This document shows positions 26,193-43,552 of a stretch of DNA of 64,000 bases, in pieces. The notes beneath the pieces were generated by a model. It was not told where the DNA came from and searched no databases. It saw only the letters and a program-made list of their open reading frames with translations. Source of the DNA: Streptosporangium saharense (GTDB lineage Bacteria; Actinomycetota; Actinomycetes; Streptosporangiales; Streptosporangiaceae); NCBI RefSeq assembly GCF_014203715.1, contig NZ_JACHJP010000001.1, positions 908,432 through 972,431 on the forward strand. The letters run 5' to 3'. Both the position numbers and the translations under genes were made by a program. Each line of letters starts with the position of its first letter. The stretch's first letter is position 1.

Positions 26193-26502
26193 ACGGGCGT
26201 GGCGCTTCATTCAATTGTTATCAAAGTCTGCGTTTAGAGCTGGTTTGTGGCCGGGTACATCGATCACGGCAGCGTCGATCGTCGGTCGTGCACACGGCTG
26301 GCGCTCGAAGCTTCGTGGGGCGAGGCGTTAGCCTCCCCGAGGCGCGGGTATCGTCTTGGGGCTGGTGGTTGCGCAGGTCACACGATGGGCAAACTCCCAG
26401 CGTCTCGGCTGTTCCTTGGCTGAAATGTCGGCTCGCGGGCTTGACGTTTCGGCTCTGACGGGCGATGCTGCGACCAACGTGGAGAGCGCAGCGAGAGTGG
26501 AC
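26193..26502. other. Upstream spacer of rpoB
   Basis: No gene is supported. TTGACG at 26439-26444 is followed after 17 nt by GATGCT, a possible but weak second promoter. The main promoter follows at 26503. Confidence 0.4.
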
Positions 26503-26531
26503 TGGACAGGTGTATGCCCTTCGGCTACACT
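26503..26531 (+). promoter_or_regulatory. rpoB-rpoC promoter (SigA/HrdB type)
   Basis: TGGACA (26503-26508) and TACACT (26526-26531) are separated by exactly 17 nt. The predicted start near 26538 leaves an approximately 100-nt leader to the TTG start codon of rpoB. The TGCCCTTCGGCTACACTGCC context is one I recognise from rpoB upstream regions of other actinomycetes. Confidence 0.85.
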
Positions 26532-26637
26532 GCCCCTTTGCGCTGCCCTTTGACGACCCGCTTCTTTTGGTGCTCCGATGCATGGTCGTCTGGCGTGCGT
26601 GTAGTCAGTCCGCCGCGAGCCCTCGGAAGGACATCTG

Positions 26638-30105
<3,468 letters not shown>

Positions 30106-30132
30106 TCTAGAAGCTGAGGAGGGGAACAACAC

Positions 30133-34020
<3,888 letters not shown>

Positions 34021-34038
34021 CCGACAGGCACGGATCGA

Positions 34039-34080
34039 CGACGGCGCCCGGTTCCCCGCGAGGGGGGCCGGGCGCCGTCG
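34039..34080 (+). terminator. GC hairpin terminator after rpoC
   Basis: CGACGGCGCCCGG (34039-34051) pairs perfectly with CCGGGCGCCGTCG (34068-34080) around a 16-nt loop. There is no U tract, the usual form of actinobacterial terminators. It ends the rpoBC operon. Confidence 0.85.
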
Positions 34081-34275
34081 CGTCCGGAACAGTCCGGAGA
34101 CTTCTTGACCGGAACGTTGCGCGGAAAGCCACGGGCTCGTAACCGGAACGGCCGGAGAAGTCCTCAGGGGCGGGTAAACTGTGGCCTGGACCCGACAGCG
34201 GCCGGCTGGAAATCGGCCGCGGAGTCGCGACACGAACACGGGCGCTCGCAACGGCGGCCGGAGGGCGCAACCGTT
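34081..34275. other. Gene-free spacer upstream of the str operon
   Basis: No protein-like frame is supported. TAAACT at about 34177 could be another -10 box, but no -35 partner fits. The well-formed str promoter follows at 34276, and its leader runs on to rpsL at 34553. Confidence 0.4.
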
Positions 34276-34304
34276 TTGACGTGTTGCGTTGGACTCGGTA
34301 GTCT
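34276..34304 (+). promoter_or_regulatory. str operon promoter (rpsL-rpsG-fusA-tuf)
   Basis: TTGACG (34276-34281) and TAGTCT (34299-34304) are 17 nt apart, a strong SigA/HrdB-type match. Transcription should begin near 34311, giving a leader of about 240 nt before rpsL. That leader contains no convincing ORF with a ribosome-binding site. Confidence 0.85.
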
Positions 34305-34552
34305 TTCCGTTCGTGCCCGTGGCTTCATGGGCTCTCATGCGTGCGCGTCGACAGGTCTCCCGTCTGGGAGTTGACAGGTGCGCCGTGTGGCTTCCTCCAC
34401 CGGAGCGGCCCTCCTCGGGAAGTGGCGTGACAAGTGCGCGACACGCCCGAGCGCGTGGGTCGGAGTGGACGGAAAACCCGCAGGTCATGACACCGGCAGT
34501 GCCTGCAAAAGCAACAACATTCGAATCACCGGCAAGCACGAACGGAGACGCG

Positions 34553-34924
34553 GTGCCTACGATTCAGCAGCTGGTCCGCAAGGGCCGCCAGGACAAGGTC
34601 ACCAAGACCAAGACCCCGGCGCTCAAGGCCAGCCCTCAGCGACGCGGCACCTGCATGCGCGTTTACACCACGACCCCCAAGAAGCCGAACTCGGCGCTCC
34701 GCAAGGTCGCGCGTGTCCGGCTCACCAACGGTATCGAGGTCACGGCCTACATCCCCGGTGTGGGGCACAACCTTCAGGAGCACTCCATCGTGCTCGTGCG
34801 TGGCGGTCGTGTGAAGGACCTGCCGGGTGTTCGCTACAAGATCATCCGTGGTTCGCTGGACACCCAGGGTGTTCGTAACCGTAAGCAGGCCCGTAGCCGT
34901 TACGGCGCGAAGAAGGAGAAGTAA
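34553..34924 (+). CDS. rpsL: 30S ribosomal protein S12
   Basis: S12 sits at the decoding centre and controls accuracy. The 123 residues include [17 protein letters not shown] with K43/K44 unmutated and [10 protein letters not shown] followed by [13 protein letters not shown], so the streptomycin-sensitive form is expected. The start is GTG 34553 ([12 protein letters not shown]) with ACGGAGACG upstream; the long upstream extension to 34289 lies inside the leader and is rejected. First gene of the str operon, 2 bp before rpsG. Confidence 0.99.
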   Translation: MPTIQQLVRKGRQDKVTKTKTPALKASPQRRGTCMRVYTTTPKKPNSALRKVARVRLTNGIEVTAYIPGVGHNLQEHSIVLVRGGRVKDLPGVRYKIIRGSLDTQGVRNRKQARSRYGAKKEK

Positions 34925-34926
34925 GA

Positions 34927-35397
34927 ATGCCTCGCAAGGGTTCTCCTGGCCGTCGTCAGCTCATGGCTGACCCGGTCCACAACTCGCCCCTGGTCACCGC
35001 CCTCATCAACAAGGTGCTCCTGGACGGCAAGCGCTCCATCGCCCAGTCCATCGTGTACGGCGCCCTTGAGGGTGCCAGGGAGAAGACGGGCAACGACCCG
35101 GTCGTCACCCTGAAGCGGGCACTGGACAACGTCAAGCCGACCCTTGAGGTCCGCAGCCGCCGTGTCGGTGGCGCGACCTACCAGGTTCCGGTCGAGGTGC
35201 GCGCCGCGCGGAGCACCACCCTGGCGCTGCGCTGGCTGGTGCAGTACTCCCGCGCCCGCCGCGAGAAGACCATGACCGAGCGCCTCATGAACGAGCTGCT
35301 CGACGCCAGCAACGGCCTCGGCGCCAGCGTCAAGAAGCGCGAGGACACCCACAAGATGGCCGAGTCCAACAAGGCCTTCGCCCACTACCGCTGGTAA
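34927..35397 (+). CDS. rpsG: 30S ribosomal protein S7
   Basis: S7 nucleates assembly of the 30S head and contacts E-site tRNA. The 156 residues ([20 protein letters not shown], then a [22 protein letters not shown] beta-hairpin and terminal NKAFAHYRW) are full length. In E. coli S7 represses the str operon through the rpsL-rpsG spacer; here that spacer is only 2 bp (TAAGAATG), so such a site would have to be elsewhere. GAGAAGTAAGA serves as ribosome-binding region. Confidence 0.99.
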   Translation: MPRKGSPGRRQLMADPVHNSPLVTALINKVLLDGKRSIAQSIVYGALEGAREKTGNDPVVTLKRALDNVKPTLEVRSRRVGGATYQVPVEVRAARSTTLALRWLVQYSRARREKTMTERLMNELLDASNGLGASVKKREDTHKMAESNKAFAHYRW

Positions 35398-35433
35398 CAG
35401 CGGGTTCGACGAGACGACGAGGACGCGAGAGAA

Positions 35434-37533
35434 GTGGCCACCACGACCGCTCTTGACCTGGCCAAGGTGCGAAACATCGGCATCATGGCCCACATCGACG
35501 CGGGCAAGACCACGACGACCGAGCGCATCCTGTTCTACACCGGCATCAACTACAAGATCGGTGAGGTCCACGAGGGCGCAGCCACGATGGACTGGATGGA
35601 GCAGGAGCAGGAGCGTGGTATCACCATCACCTCCGCTGCTACGACCTGCGAGTGGCTCGGCCACACGATCAACATCATCGACACCCCGGGTCACGTGGAC
35701 TTCACGATCGAGGTGGAGCGCTCGCTCCGCGTCCTCGACGGTGCCGTCGCCGTGTTCGACGGCGTCGCGGGTGTGGAGCCCCAGTCCGAGACGGTGTGGC
35801 GTCAGGCCGACCGTTACGAGGTGCCCCGCATCTGCTTCGTCAACAAGATGGACCGCGTCGGCGCGGAGTTCCACCGCTGCGTCGACATGATGGTCAGCCG
35901 TCTGCACGCGACCCCCGCGGTCGTTCAGCTCCCCTGGGGCGTCGAGGCTGACTTCAAGGGCGTCATCGACCTGGTGAAGATGAAGGGCCTGCTCTGGAGC
36001 GCCGAGGCGGCCAAGGGCGAGATGTACGAGACCGTGGACATCCCGGCCGAATACGCCGAGGTCGCCCGCGAGTGGCGTGACAAGCTCGTCGAGACCGTCG
36101 CCGAGAACGACGACGAGCTGATGGAGCTCTTCCTTGAGGGCGTCGAGCCCACCGAGGAGCAGCTCGTCGCGGCCATCCGCCGCGCGACGCTGGCCAGCGC
36201 CATCAACCCCGTCCTGACCGGCACCGCGTTCAAGAACAAGGGTGTTCAGCCCCTCCTCGACGCGATCGTCGCCTACCTCCCCGCGCCGACCGACATCCCG
36301 GCCTTCAAGGGCCACGCGGTCAACAACGAGGAGGAGGTCATCGAGCGGCACGCGGACGTGAACGAGCCGTTCGCCGCTCTGGCCTTCAAGATCATGAGCG
36401 ACCAGCACCTGGGCCGTCTCACCTACATCCGCATCTACTCGGGCACGCTCGAGACCGGCACCGCCGTGGTCAACTCGGTGAAGGGCCGCAAGGAGCGGAT
36501 CGGCAAGATCTACCAGATGCACGCCAACAAGCGCGAGGAGCGCTCGTCGGCGCACGCCGGTCAGATCGTCGCCGTGATGGGTCTGAAGGACACCACCACC
36601 GGTGACACCCTGGCCGACGTGGCGAAGCCGGTCGTTCTGGAGTCGATGAACTTCCCGGCTCCGGTCATCAACGTCGCGATCGAGCCCAAGACCAAGGGCG
36701 ACCAGGAGAAGCTGGGCACCGCGATCCAGCGTCTGGCCGAGGAGGACCCGTCCTTCCAGGTCCGTCGTGACGAGGAGACCGGCCAGACGGTCATCTGGGG
36801 TATGGGCGAGCTCCACCTGGAGATCCTCGTCGACCGGATGCGCCGTGAGTTCAAGGTCGAGGCCAACGTCGGTCGCCCGCAGGTGGCCTACCGCGAGACC
36901 ATCCGCCGCAAGGTGGAGAAGGTCGACTACACCCACAAGAAGCAGACCGGTGGGTCGGGTCAGTTCGCGAAGGTCATCATCGACATCGAGCCGCTGGGCG
37001 AGGGCAACGACGGCTACGAGTTCCAGAACAAGGTCTCCGGTGGCCGCATCCCGAGGGAGTACATCCCCTCGGTCGACGCGGGCGCCCAGGAGGCCGCCGA
37101 GTTCGGTGTTCTCGCCGGCTACCCCATGGTCGGGGTGAAGGTCACCCTGCAGGACGGTGCCTACCACGAGGTGGACTCGTCCGAAATGGCCTTCAAGATC
37201 GCCGGGTCCATGGCCTTCAAGGAAGCCGCCCGCAAGGCGGACGCCGTAATCCTGGAGCCGATGATGGCCGTCGAGGTCACCACGCCCGAGGACTACATGG
37301 GTGACGTCATCGGTGACCTCAACGGTCGCCGCGGGCAGATCCAGGCGATGGACGAGCGCGGCGGCAACCGTGTCGTCAGCGCGCTCGTGCCGCTCTCTGA
37401 GATGTTCGGCTACGTGGGTGACCTCCGTAGCAAGACGCAGGGACGCGCGAGCTACAGCATGCAGTTCGACTCCTATGCGGAAGTGCCTGCGCACATCGCC
37501 AAGGAGATCGTCGCGAAGGTACGGGGCGAGTAA
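35434..37533 (+). CDS. fusA: Translation elongation factor G
   Basis: GTPase that drives ribosomal translocation and, with RRF, recycling. The 699 residues contain the P-loop AHIDAGKTT, switch I/II ([12 protein letters not shown] and DTPGHVDF), [10 protein letters not shown], and domains II-V down to a C-terminal [11 protein letters not shown]. The domain IV tip sequence [15 protein letters not shown] is present. GTG 35434 ([14 protein letters not shown]) is the start, with GCGAGAGAA upstream. It belongs to the str operon, followed by tuf after 154 bp. Confidence 0.99.
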   Translation: MATTTALDLAKVRNIGIMAHIDAGKTTTTERILFYTGINYKIGEVHEGAATMDWMEQEQERGITITSAATTCEWLGHTINIIDTPGHVDFTIEVERSLRVLDGAVAVFDGVAGVEPQSETVWRQADRYEVPRICFVNKMDRVGAEFHRCVDMMVSRLHATPAVVQLPWGVEADFKGVIDLVKMKGLLWSAEAAKGEMYETVDIPAEYAEVAREWRDKLVETVAENDDELMELFLEGVEPTEEQLVAAIRRATLASAINPVLTGTAFKNKGVQPLLDAIVAYLPAPTDIPAFKGHAVNNEEEVIERHADVNEPFAALAFKIMSDQHLGRLTYIRIYSGTLETGTAVVNSVKGRKERIGKIYQMHANKREERSSAHAGQIVAVMGLKDTTTGDTLADVAKPVVLESMNFPAPVINVAIEPKTKGDQEKLGTAIQRLAEEDPSFQVRRDEETGQTVIWGMGELHLEILVDRMRREFKVEANVGRPQVAYRETIRRKVEKVDYTHKKQTGGSGQFAKVIIDIEPLGEGNDGYEFQNKVSGGRIPREYIPSVDAGAQEAAEFGVLAGYPMVGVKVTLQDGAYHEVDSSEMAFKIAGSMAFKEAARKADAVILEPMMAVEVTTPEDYMGDVIGDLNGRRGQIQAMDERGGNRVVSALVPLSEMFGYVGDLRSKTQGRASYSMQFDSYAEVPAHIAKEIVAKVRGE

Positions 37534-37687
37534 GCCCGGTATCCGCCTCGGTGACGGACGGCGAGAGGATCGCCACCCGCCACCGGGGCATACGGGCGAG
37601 GTTCTATTGGCGGGTCCTGCGGGATCCGCTCCCCGAACCCGAGTGAGAAGACGAAAGTCAAGTCAGAATCTCTAAGGAGACAGAGCA
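37534..37687 (+). promoter_or_regulatory. fusA-tuf spacer with hairpin
   Basis: GCGGGTCC and GGATCCGC around TGCG form an 8-bp stem with one G-U pair near 37612-37631. AAGGAGA just before 37688 is the tuf ribosome-binding site. In other actinomycetes tuf often has an extra promoter in fusA or in this spacer; I see no clear box here. Confidence 0.4.
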
Positions 37688-38881
37688 GTGGCCAAGGCCA
37701 AGTTCGAGCGGACCAAGCCGCACGTAAACATCGGCACCATTGGGCACATCGACCACGGCAAGACCACTCTGACCGCGGCGATCACCAAGGTGCTCCACGA
37801 GCGTTTCCCGAACCTCAACGAGGCGACCCCGTTCGACAAGATCGACAAGGCGCCCGAGGAGAAGGCTCGTGGTATCACGATCTCCATCGCGCACGTCGAG
37901 TACCAGACCGAGCAGCGCCACTACGCCCACGTGGACTGTCCCGGTCACGCCGACTACGTGAAGAACATGATCACCGGTGCGGCTCAGATGGACGGCGCGA
38001 TCCTCGTGGTCGCCGCCACCGACGGTCCGATGCCGCAGACCAAGGAGCACGTCCTCCTGGCCCGCCAGGTCGGTGTTCCCTACATCGTGGTCGCCCTGAA
38101 CAAGGCCGACATGGTGGACGACGAGGAGATCCTGGAGCTCGTCGAGCTCGAGGTCCGTGAGCTTCTCTCGGCCCAGGAGTTCCCCGGCGACGACCTGCCT
38201 GTCGTCCGCGTCTCCGCGCTCAAGGCGCTGGAGGGCGACGAGAAGTGGGGCGACAGCATCATCGAGCTCATGACCGCGGTGGACGAGAACGTTCCGCAGC
38301 CGCAGCGTGAGACCGACAAGCCGTTCCTCATGCCGATCGAGGACGTCTTCTCGATCACCGGTCGTGGCACCGTCGTCACCGGTCGTATCGAGCGCGGTGT
38401 CGTCAAGGTCAACGAGACCGTCGACATCATCGGCATCAAGGACACCAAGACCACCACCACGGTCACCGGTGTCGAGATGTTCCGCAAGCTCCTCGACGAG
38501 GGCCAGGCCGGTGACAACGTCGGTCTGCTCCTGCGTGGTATCAAGCGCGAGGACGTCGAGCGTGGCCAGTGCATCATCAAGCCGGGCACGACGACCCCGC
38601 ACACCGAGTTCGAGGCCCAGGTCTACATCCTGAGCAAGGACGAGGGCGGCCGCCACACGCCGTTCTTCAACAACTACCGTCCGCAGTTCTACTTCCGTAC
38701 GACTGACGTGACCGGTGTTGTGAACCTGCCCGAGGGCACCGAGATGGTCATGCCTGGCGACAACACCGAGATGAGCGTCCAGCTCATCCAGCCCATCGCC
38801 ATGGAGGACGGTCTCAAGTTCGCCATCCGCGAGGGTGGCCGCACCGTCGGTGCGGGTCGCGTTACCAAGATCATCAAGTAG
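37688..38881 (+). CDS. tuf: Translation elongation factor Tu
   Basis: GTPase delivering aminoacyl-tRNA to the ribosome. At 397 residues it is standard length: P-loop [38 protein letters not shown] and the C-terminal barrel ending [10 protein letters not shown]. Residues that in E. coli give elfamycin resistance when changed (L120, Q124, G316, Q329 and A375 equivalents, in LLARQVG, KDEGGRH, RPQFYF and KFAIREGG) are the sensitive type. The start is GTG 37688 behind CTAAGGAGAC. Last gene of the str operon. Confidence 0.99.
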   Translation: MAKAKFERTKPHVNIGTIGHIDHGKTTLTAAITKVLHERFPNLNEATPFDKIDKAPEEKARGITISIAHVEYQTEQRHYAHVDCPGHADYVKNMITGAAQMDGAILVVAATDGPMPQTKEHVLLARQVGVPYIVVALNKADMVDDEEILELVELEVRELLSAQEFPGDDLPVVRVSALKALEGDEKWGDSIIELMTAVDENVPQPQRETDKPFLMPIEDVFSITGRGTVVTGRIERGVVKVNETVDIIGIKDTKTTTTVTGVEMFRKLLDEGQAGDNVGLLLRGIKREDVERGQCIIKPGTTTPHTEFEAQVYILSKDEGGRHTPFFNNYRPQFYFRTTDVTGVVNLPEGTEMVMPGDNTEMSVQLIQPIAMEDGLKFAIREGGRTVGAGRVTKIIK

Positions 38882-38895
38882 TACGATCGCGGAGT

Positions 38896-38927
38896 GGCGG
38901 TCGGCCCTCATCCCAGGGTCGGCCGCC
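38896..38927 (+). terminator. Hairpin terminator after tuf
   Basis: GGCGGTCGGCCCT (38896-38908) pairs with AGGGTCGGCCGCC (38915-38927) through 13 pairs including two G-U, with loop CATCCC and no U tract. It separates the str operon from the S10 operon. Confidence 0.8.
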
Positions 38928-38931
38928 GCAC

Positions 38932-39137
38932 CACGAGGAGGCTCGTGCCGTACGGCCCGGCCTCCGCGCCCCACGAGAAACCGTGATCTCGCAGTTGGTT
39001 CGGCCGCACAGTGACCGAACTAACCGCCAGATCACGGAAGAAAGCGCAGATCATCTGCGTCTGCTCCGTGGGACACGAACAGCGGCACAGGCCGCACGCA
39101 ACTTTTTCAGACGACAGCGAAGGACACCGAGGCCATT
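38932..39137 (+). promoter_or_regulatory. Structured leader upstream of the S10 operon
   Basis: CACGAG (38932), CTCGTG (38942) and CACGAG (38972) can form two mutually exclusive stems. A nested stem-loop follows: CCGTGATCT (38981-38989) with AGATCACGG (39029-39037) outside, TTGGTTCGG (38995-39003) with CCGAACTAA (39015-39023) inside. A third hairpin is CGCAGA/TCTGCG at 39045-39059. The promoter is not evident, so how much is transcribed is uncertain. In enterobacteria the S10 leader is an L4 target; that link is only an analogy. Confidence 0.55.
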
Positions 39138-39446
39138 ATGGCGGGACAGAAGATCCGCATTCGGCTCAAGGCCTATGACCACGAGGTCATCGACAGCTCG
39201 GCCAAGAAGATCGTTGAGACGGTCACGCGGACTGGTGCTAAGGTCGCGGGCCCGGTGCCGCTGCCGACCGAGAAGAACGTGTACTGCGTCATCCGCTCGC
39301 CGCACAAGTACAAGGACAGCCGCGAGCACTTTGAGATGCGTACGCACAAGCGGCTGATTGACATCATCGACCCGACGCCGAAGACGGTCGACTCGCTCAT
39401 GCGACTCGACCTTCCCGCCGGCGTTGACATCTCGATCAAGCTCTGA
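39138..39446 (+). CDS. rpsJ: 30S ribosomal protein S10
   Basis: S10 is a 30S head protein that also acts as NusE, the partner of NusB in antitermination. It has 102 residues with the conserved [20 protein letters not shown] start and a loop ([17 protein letters not shown]) with the [13 protein letters not shown] segment. ATG 39138 follows GGACACCGAGG. First gene of the S10 operon; rplC follows after 14 bp. Confidence 0.99.
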   Translation: MAGQKIRIRLKAYDHEVIDSSAKKIVETVTRTGAKVAGPVPLPTEKNVYCVIRSPHKYKDSREHFEMRTHKRLIDIIDPTPKTVDSLMRLDLPAGVDISIKL

Positions 39447-39460
39447 GGGAACGCACTGAC

Positions 39461-40114
39461 ATGGCTAAGCAGATCAAGGGCGTCCTGGGCAAGAAGCTCG
39501 GCATGACCCAGGTCTTCGACGCGGACAACCGGATGGTCCCGGTGACCGTCGTCGAAGCTGGTCCGTGCGTCGTGACCCGAGTCCGTACGCCCGAGAAGGA
39601 CGGCTACTCCGCCGTACAGCTGGGCTTCGGGCAGGTCGACCCGCGGAAGGTCAACAAGCCGCTCGGCGACTACCTGCGCAAGCACGACATCACCCCGCGC
39701 CGTTACTTCACGGAGATCCGTACCGACGACGCGAGTGACTACACCCTGGGCCAGGAGGTTCTGGCCGACACCTTCGAGGCGGGCCAGTTCGTCGACGTGA
39801 CGGGCAAGAGCAAGGGCAAGGGCTTCGCCGGTGTCATGAAGCGTCACGGCTTCAAGGGTCTGGGCGCCTCGCACGGTACCCAGCGCAAGCACCGTTCGCC
39901 GGGTTCTATCGGCGGCTGCGCCACCCCGGGCCGCGTTTTCAAGGGCGTGCGCATGGCCGGTCGGATGGGTAACGTCCGCACCACCATCCAGAGCCTCAAG
40001 GTTCACGCCGTGGACGCCGAGAAGGGCCTCATCCTCATCAAGGGTGCGATTCCCGGCGCCAACGGCAGCCTGGTTCTCCTCCGCACCGCTGCCAAGAAGG
40101 GGGCTGCCAAGTGA
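39461..40114 (+). CDS. rplC: 50S ribosomal protein L3
   Basis: L3 is an early 50S assembly protein whose loop reaches the peptidyl transferase centre. The 217 residues have the N-terminal [14 protein letters not shown], the long internal extension [18 protein letters not shown] with [10 protein letters not shown], and a C-terminal strand VLLRTAAKK. Its stop overlaps the GTG start of rplD by 4 bp. ATG 39461 is preceded by GAGGGAACGC. Confidence 0.99.
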   Translation: MAKQIKGVLGKKLGMTQVFDADNRMVPVTVVEAGPCVVTRVRTPEKDGYSAVQLGFGQVDPRKVNKPLGDYLRKHDITPRRYFTEIRTDDASDYTLGQEVLADTFEAGQFVDVTGKSKGKGFAGVMKRHGFKGLGASHGTQRKHRSPGSIGGCATPGRVFKGVRMAGRMGNVRTTIQSLKVHAVDAEKGLILIKGAIPGANGSLVLLRTAAKKGAAK

Positions 40115-40758
40115 GCACCATTGACGTCCTCGACGCGAGCGGCGCGAAGTCCGGTACGGTCGACCTCCCCGGCGACGTCTTCGGCGCCAAGGTCAACGTT
40201 CCGCTGATCCACCAGGTCGTCGTGGCCCAGCTCGCCGCTCGTCGGCAGGGCACGCACAAGGCCAAGACCCGTGGTGAGGTCAGCGGTGGCGGCAAGAAGC
40301 CGTACCGCCAGAAGGGCACCGGCCGCGCCCGTCAGGGTTCGACCCGCGCCCCGCAGTTCACCGGCGGTGGCGTCGTCCACGGTCCGGTTCCGCGGGACTA
40401 CAGCCAGCGGACGCCCAAGAAGATGAAGGCCGCCGCCCTGCGTGGCGCCCTGTCCGACCGGGCCTCCGGCGGTCGCGTCCACGTGGTCAGCTCGCTGGTC
40501 ACCAGCGAGACGCCCAAGACCAAGGCGGCGCTTGAGGCGCTGCGCAAGGTCACGCAGGCCCGTAGCGTCCTGGTCGTCGTCGACGAGGGCGACGAGCTCA
40601 CCTGGCTGAGCCTGCGCAACGCTCCGGAGGTCCACCTGCTGGACTCCGGGCAGCTGAACACCTACGACGTGCTCTGCTACGACGACGTCGTCTTCACTCA
40701 GGAGGCGTACGACCAGGTCGTCGCGCGCCTGAGCCAGAGCGGGAAGGAAGACGCCTGA
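40111..40758 (+). CDS. rplD: 50S ribosomal protein L4
   Basis: L4 lines the nascent-peptide exit tunnel with a long loop and represses the S10 operon in enterobacteria. The 215 residues include the loop [20 protein letters not shown] with [16 protein letters not shown], the macrolide-contact region, unmutated at the K/G positions I can judge. GTG 40111 overlaps the rplC stop (GTGA), and the stop shares one base with the rplW start (TGATG). Tight coupling is evident. Confidence 0.99.
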   Translation: MSTIDVLDASGAKSGTVDLPGDVFGAKVNVPLIHQVVVAQLAARRQGTHKAKTRGEVSGGGKKPYRQKGTGRARQGSTRAPQFTGGGVVHGPVPRDYSQRTPKKMKAAALRGALSDRASGGRVHVVSSLVTSETPKTKAALEALRKVTQARSVLVVVDEGDELTWLSLRNAPEVHLLDSGQLNTYDVLCYDDVVFTQEAYDQVVARLSQSGKEDA

Positions 40759-41060
40759 TGGAGAAGATCGCCGACCCGCGCGACATCATCATCAAGCCGA
40801 TCGTCTCCGAGAAGAGCTACGGCCTGATCGACGAGCACAACAAGTACACGTTCCTGGTGCGGAAGACCGCCAACAAGACGCAGGTGAAGATCGCGATTGA
40901 GCAGATCTTCGGCGTCAAGGTGGTCAGTGTGAACACCATCAACCGCCAGGGCAAGCGCAAGCGGACCAAGTTCGGTTACGGCCAGCGCCCCAGCACCAAG
41001 CGCGCGATCGTGAGCCTGGTCGAGGGTGACCGTATCGACATCTTCGGCCAGGTCGGCTGA
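40758..41060 (+). CDS. rplW: 50S ribosomal protein L23
   Basis: L23 sits at the exit-tunnel mouth and docks trigger factor and SRP. The 100 residues contain [21 protein letters not shown] in the family position, the core [18 protein letters not shown] and the [19 protein letters not shown] arm. ATG 40758 overlaps the rplD stop by one base. An unusually strong hairpin separates it from rplB. Confidence 0.99.
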   Translation: MEKIADPRDIIIKPIVSEKSYGLIDEHNKYTFLVRKTANKTQVKIAIEQIFGVKVVSVNTINRQGKRKRTKFGYGQRPSTKRAIVSLVEGDRIDIFGQVG

Positions 41061-41087
41061 CCCGCTCGCTGAAGTAAGGAAAGGGAG

Positions 41088-41116
41088 AATGCCCCCCGTC
41101 AACAGCGGGGGGCATT
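41088..41116 (+). promoter_or_regulatory. Perfect 11-bp hairpin between rplW and rplB
   Basis: AATGCCCCCCG (41088-41098) pairs perfectly with CGGGGGGCATT (41106-41116) around TCAACAG. No U tract follows and rplB starts 35 bp on, so full termination is unlikely; attenuation, RNase protection or mRNA processing inside the S10 operon are alternatives. A hairpin with the same C6/G6 core is at 44497. Confidence 0.75.
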
Positions 41117-41151
41117 CGACCGGATTAACCGACGAAGGATGAACGAAAAAG

Positions 41152-41988
41152 ATGGGCATCCGTAAACTCAAGCCGACGACCCCGGGTCGCCGCGGCGCCA
41201 GTGTCTCGGACTTCGCCGAGATCACGCGCAGCACGCCCGAGAAGTCGCTGCTTGCCCCCTTGCACAGCAAGGGAGGGCGCAACGTCCACGGCCGGGTGAC
41301 CGCTCGTCACCAGGGCGGTGGCCACAAGCGCGCCTACAGGATCATCGACTTCCGGCGCCACGACAAGGACGGGATCCCGGCCAAGGTCGCTCACATCGAG
41401 TACGACCCCAACCGCACCTCCCGGATCGCGCTGCTGCACTACGCCGACGGGGAGAAGCGCTACATCCTCTGCCCGACCGGCGTGAAGCAGGGCGACAAGA
41501 TCGAGAACGGCCCCACGGCCGACATCAAGCCTGGCAACTGCCTTCCGCTGCGCAACATCCCGACCGGTACCTTCATCCACGCGGTGGAGCTCCGTCCGGG
41601 TGGTGGCGCCAAGCTGGGCCGGTCCGCCGGTGCGCAGATCCAGCTCCTCGCCAAGGAGGGGCAGTACGCCACGCTGCGTATGCCCTCCGGCGAAATGCGC
41701 CAGGTCGACGTCCGCTGCCGGGCCTCCATCGGCCAGGTCGGCAACGCCGAGCAGGCCAACATCAACTGGGGTAAGGCCGGCCGTATGCGGTGGAAGGGCA
41801 AGCGCCCCACCGTCCGCGGTGTCGCGATGAACCCGGTCGACCACCCGCACGGTGGTGGTGAGGGCAAGACCTCCGGTGGTCGTCACCCCGTGAACCCGAA
41901 GGGCAAGCCCGAGGGTCGTACTCGTGCGGCGAACAAGGCCAGCGACCGGCTGATCATCCGTCGTCGGACCAAGCGGAAGAAGCGGTAG
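41152..41988 (+). CDS. rplB: 50S ribosomal protein L2
   Basis: L2 is a primary rRNA-binding protein needed for subunit joining and peptidyl transferase activity. The 278 residues have the N-terminal [20 protein letters not shown], the RNA-binding [20 protein letters not shown] and the C-terminal [16 protein letters not shown] with the conserved His. ATG 41152 lies 35 bp past the intergenic hairpin, preceded by GACGAAGGATG. rpsS follows after 11 bp. Confidence 0.99.
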   Translation: MGIRKLKPTTPGRRGASVSDFAEITRSTPEKSLLAPLHSKGGRNVHGRVTARHQGGGHKRAYRIIDFRRHDKDGIPAKVAHIEYDPNRTSRIALLHYADGEKRYILCPTGVKQGDKIENGPTADIKPGNCLPLRNIPTGTFIHAVELRPGGGAKLGRSAGAQIQLLAKEGQYATLRMPSGEMRQVDVRCRASIGQVGNAEQANINWGKAGRMRWKGKRPTVRGVAMNPVDHPHGGGEGKTSGGRHPVNPKGKPEGRTRAANKASDRLIIRRRTKRKKR

Positions 41989-41999
41989 GAGCAGCCAAA

Positions 42000-42278
42000 A
42001 TGCCACGTAGCCTTAAGAAGGGTCCCTTCGTGGACGACCACCTTCAGAAGAAGGTGGATGCCCAGAACGAGAAGGGCACCAAGAACGTCATCAAGACGTG
42101 GTCGCGGCGCTCCATGATCGTTCCCGACATGATCGGTCACACGATCGCCGTTCACGACGGCCGCAAGCACGTCCCAGTGTTCGTCACCGAGGCGATGATC
42201 GGTCACAAGCTCGGTGAGTTCGCGCCCACGCGGACCTTCCGCAGCCACGTCAAGGAAGACCGCCGCAGCCGGCGGTAA
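42000..42278 (+). CDS. rpsS: 30S ribosomal protein S19
   Basis: S19 binds the 30S head beside S13 and contacts the A-site finger and P-site tRNA region. The 92 residues ([20 protein letters not shown], then [20 protein letters not shown] and [13 protein letters not shown]) are of normal size. GGTAGGAGCAG precedes ATG 42000. rplV starts 67 bp downstream, a slightly long gap for this operon, without obvious structure. Confidence 0.99.
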   Translation: MPRSLKKGPFVDDHLQKKVDAQNEKGTKNVIKTWSRRSMIVPDMIGHTIAVHDGRKHVPVFVTEAMIGHKLGEFAPTRTFRSHVKEDRRSRR

Positions 42279-42345
42279 GCGCCTCACAGGGCGGCAGGCC
42301 AGGCCGGTCGCCCCACACGAAGCAGAAGGTTAAGAGGAGTAAGCG

Positions 42346-42699
42346 ATGGAAGCCAGGGCTCAGGTGCGGTTCGCGCGCCACACGCCCATGAAGGCCCGCC
42401 GTGTGGTGGACCTCATTCGCGGGCTGCCCGCTTCGGAGGCGCAGGCCGTGCTGCAGTTCGCTCCCCAGGCGGCGAGCGAGACCGTGTACAAGGTGCTGTC
42501 CAGCGCCATTGCCAACGCGGAGCACAACTTCAAGCTCGACCGCGACACGCTCTTCGTGAGTCGTGCGTGGGTCGACGAGGGCCCGACGCTGAAGCGGTTC
42601 CGTCCCCGCGCTCAGGGTCGTGCCTATCGGATCAACAAGCGGACGAGCCACATCACCGTGATCGTGGAGTCCCGCGAGCCGAAGGGGAGGACCCGCTAG
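42346..42699 (+). CDS. rplV: 50S ribosomal protein L22
   Basis: L22 contributes the second protein loop of the exit-tunnel constriction. The 117 residues have the N-terminal [36 protein letters not shown], and the loop [20 protein letters not shown]; no macrolide-resistance deletion is seen in it. ATG 42346 follows TTAAGAGGAG. Its stop overlaps the GTG start of rpsC by one base. Confidence 0.99.
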   Translation: MEARAQVRFARHTPMKARRVVDLIRGLPASEAQAVLQFAPQAASETVYKVLSSAIANAEHNFKLDRDTLFVSRAWVDEGPTLKRFRPRAQGRAYRINKRTSHITVIVESREPKGRTR

Positions 42700-43550
42700 T
42701 GGGTCAGAAGGTTAACCCGCACGGGTTCCGCCTCGGCATCACGACCGACTTCAAGAGCCGGTGGTATGCCGACAAGCTCTACAAGTCGTACGTTGCCGAA
42801 GACGTGGCGATCCGCCGCATGCTCAAGAAGGGCATGGAGCGGGCCGGCATCTCCAAGGTGGAGATCGAGCGGACCACCGACCGGGTTCAGGTCGACATTC
42901 ACACCGCCCGTCCGGGCATCGTCATCGGCCGCCGCGGCGCCGAGGCGGACCGGATCCGCGGTGACCTCGAGAAGCTGACCAAGAAGCAGGTCCAGCTGAA
43001 CATCCTTGAGGTCAAGAACCCCGAGATCGACGCTCAGCTCGTCGCCCAGGGCGTCGCCGAGCAGCTGTCCAGCCGTGTCTCGTTCCGCCGTGCCATGCGC
43101 AAGGCGATGCAGTCGGCCATGAAGAGCGGCGCCAAGGGCATCCGGGTGCAGTGCTCCGGTCGTCTCGGCGGCGCTGAGATGTCGCGTTCGGAGTTCTACC
43201 GCGAGGGCCGCGTGCCCCTGCACACGCTCCGCGCCGACATCGACTACGGCCTCTACGAGGCCCGCACCACCTTCGGCCGCATCGGCGTGAAGGTGTGGAT
43301 CTACAAGGGTGAGGCTCCGACCAGCCGCGCCGAGCGCGAGGCGGCTGCCGCCGGTGCTCGTGCGGGGCAGCGTCGTGACCGTGACGACCGTCGTGGTGGT
43401 CCCGGTGGCGACCGTCCCCGTCGCGGTGGTGGCGGTGACCGCCCCCGTCGTGGCGCGGGCCGCGGCGACCGCGCCCCCAGGACCGAGGCGGCCTCCCAGG
43501 CCACCCCCGAGACCGGCCCGGCTGCGCAGCCGGGTGCTGAAGGGAGCTGA
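42699..43550 (+). CDS. rpsC: 30S ribosomal protein S3 with Arg/Gly/Asp-rich C-terminal tail
   Basis: S3 lies at the mRNA entry pore and, with S4 and S5, has mRNA helicase activity. The core ([22 protein letters not shown]-domain loop [15 protein letters not shown] and [18 protein letters not shown]) spans about 210 residues. A tail of about 70 residues follows, with [18 protein letters not shown] and [17 protein letters not shown], ending in an Ala/Pro/Thr segment. E. coli S3 is 233 residues; this one is 283. GTG 42699 is the start, overlapping the rplV stop; the longer frame from 42567 is an overlap with rplV. Confidence 0.99.
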   Translation: MGQKVNPHGFRLGITTDFKSRWYADKLYKSYVAEDVAIRRMLKKGMERAGISKVEIERTTDRVQVDIHTARPGIVIGRRGAEADRIRGDLEKLTKKQVQLNILEVKNPEIDAQLVAQGVAEQLSSRVSFRRAMRKAMQSAMKSGAKGIRVQCSGRLGGAEMSRSEFYREGRVPLHTLRADIDYGLYEARTTFGRIGVKVWIYKGEAPTSRAEREAAAAGARAGQRRDRDDRRGGPGGDRPRRGGGGDRPRRGAGRGDRAPRTEAASQATPETGPAAQPGAEGS

Positions 43551-43552
43551 CC

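Noticed and set aside
34371-34376. A perfect TTGACA in the rpsL leader
   Set aside because: No acceptable -10 hexamer lies 16-19 nt downstream.
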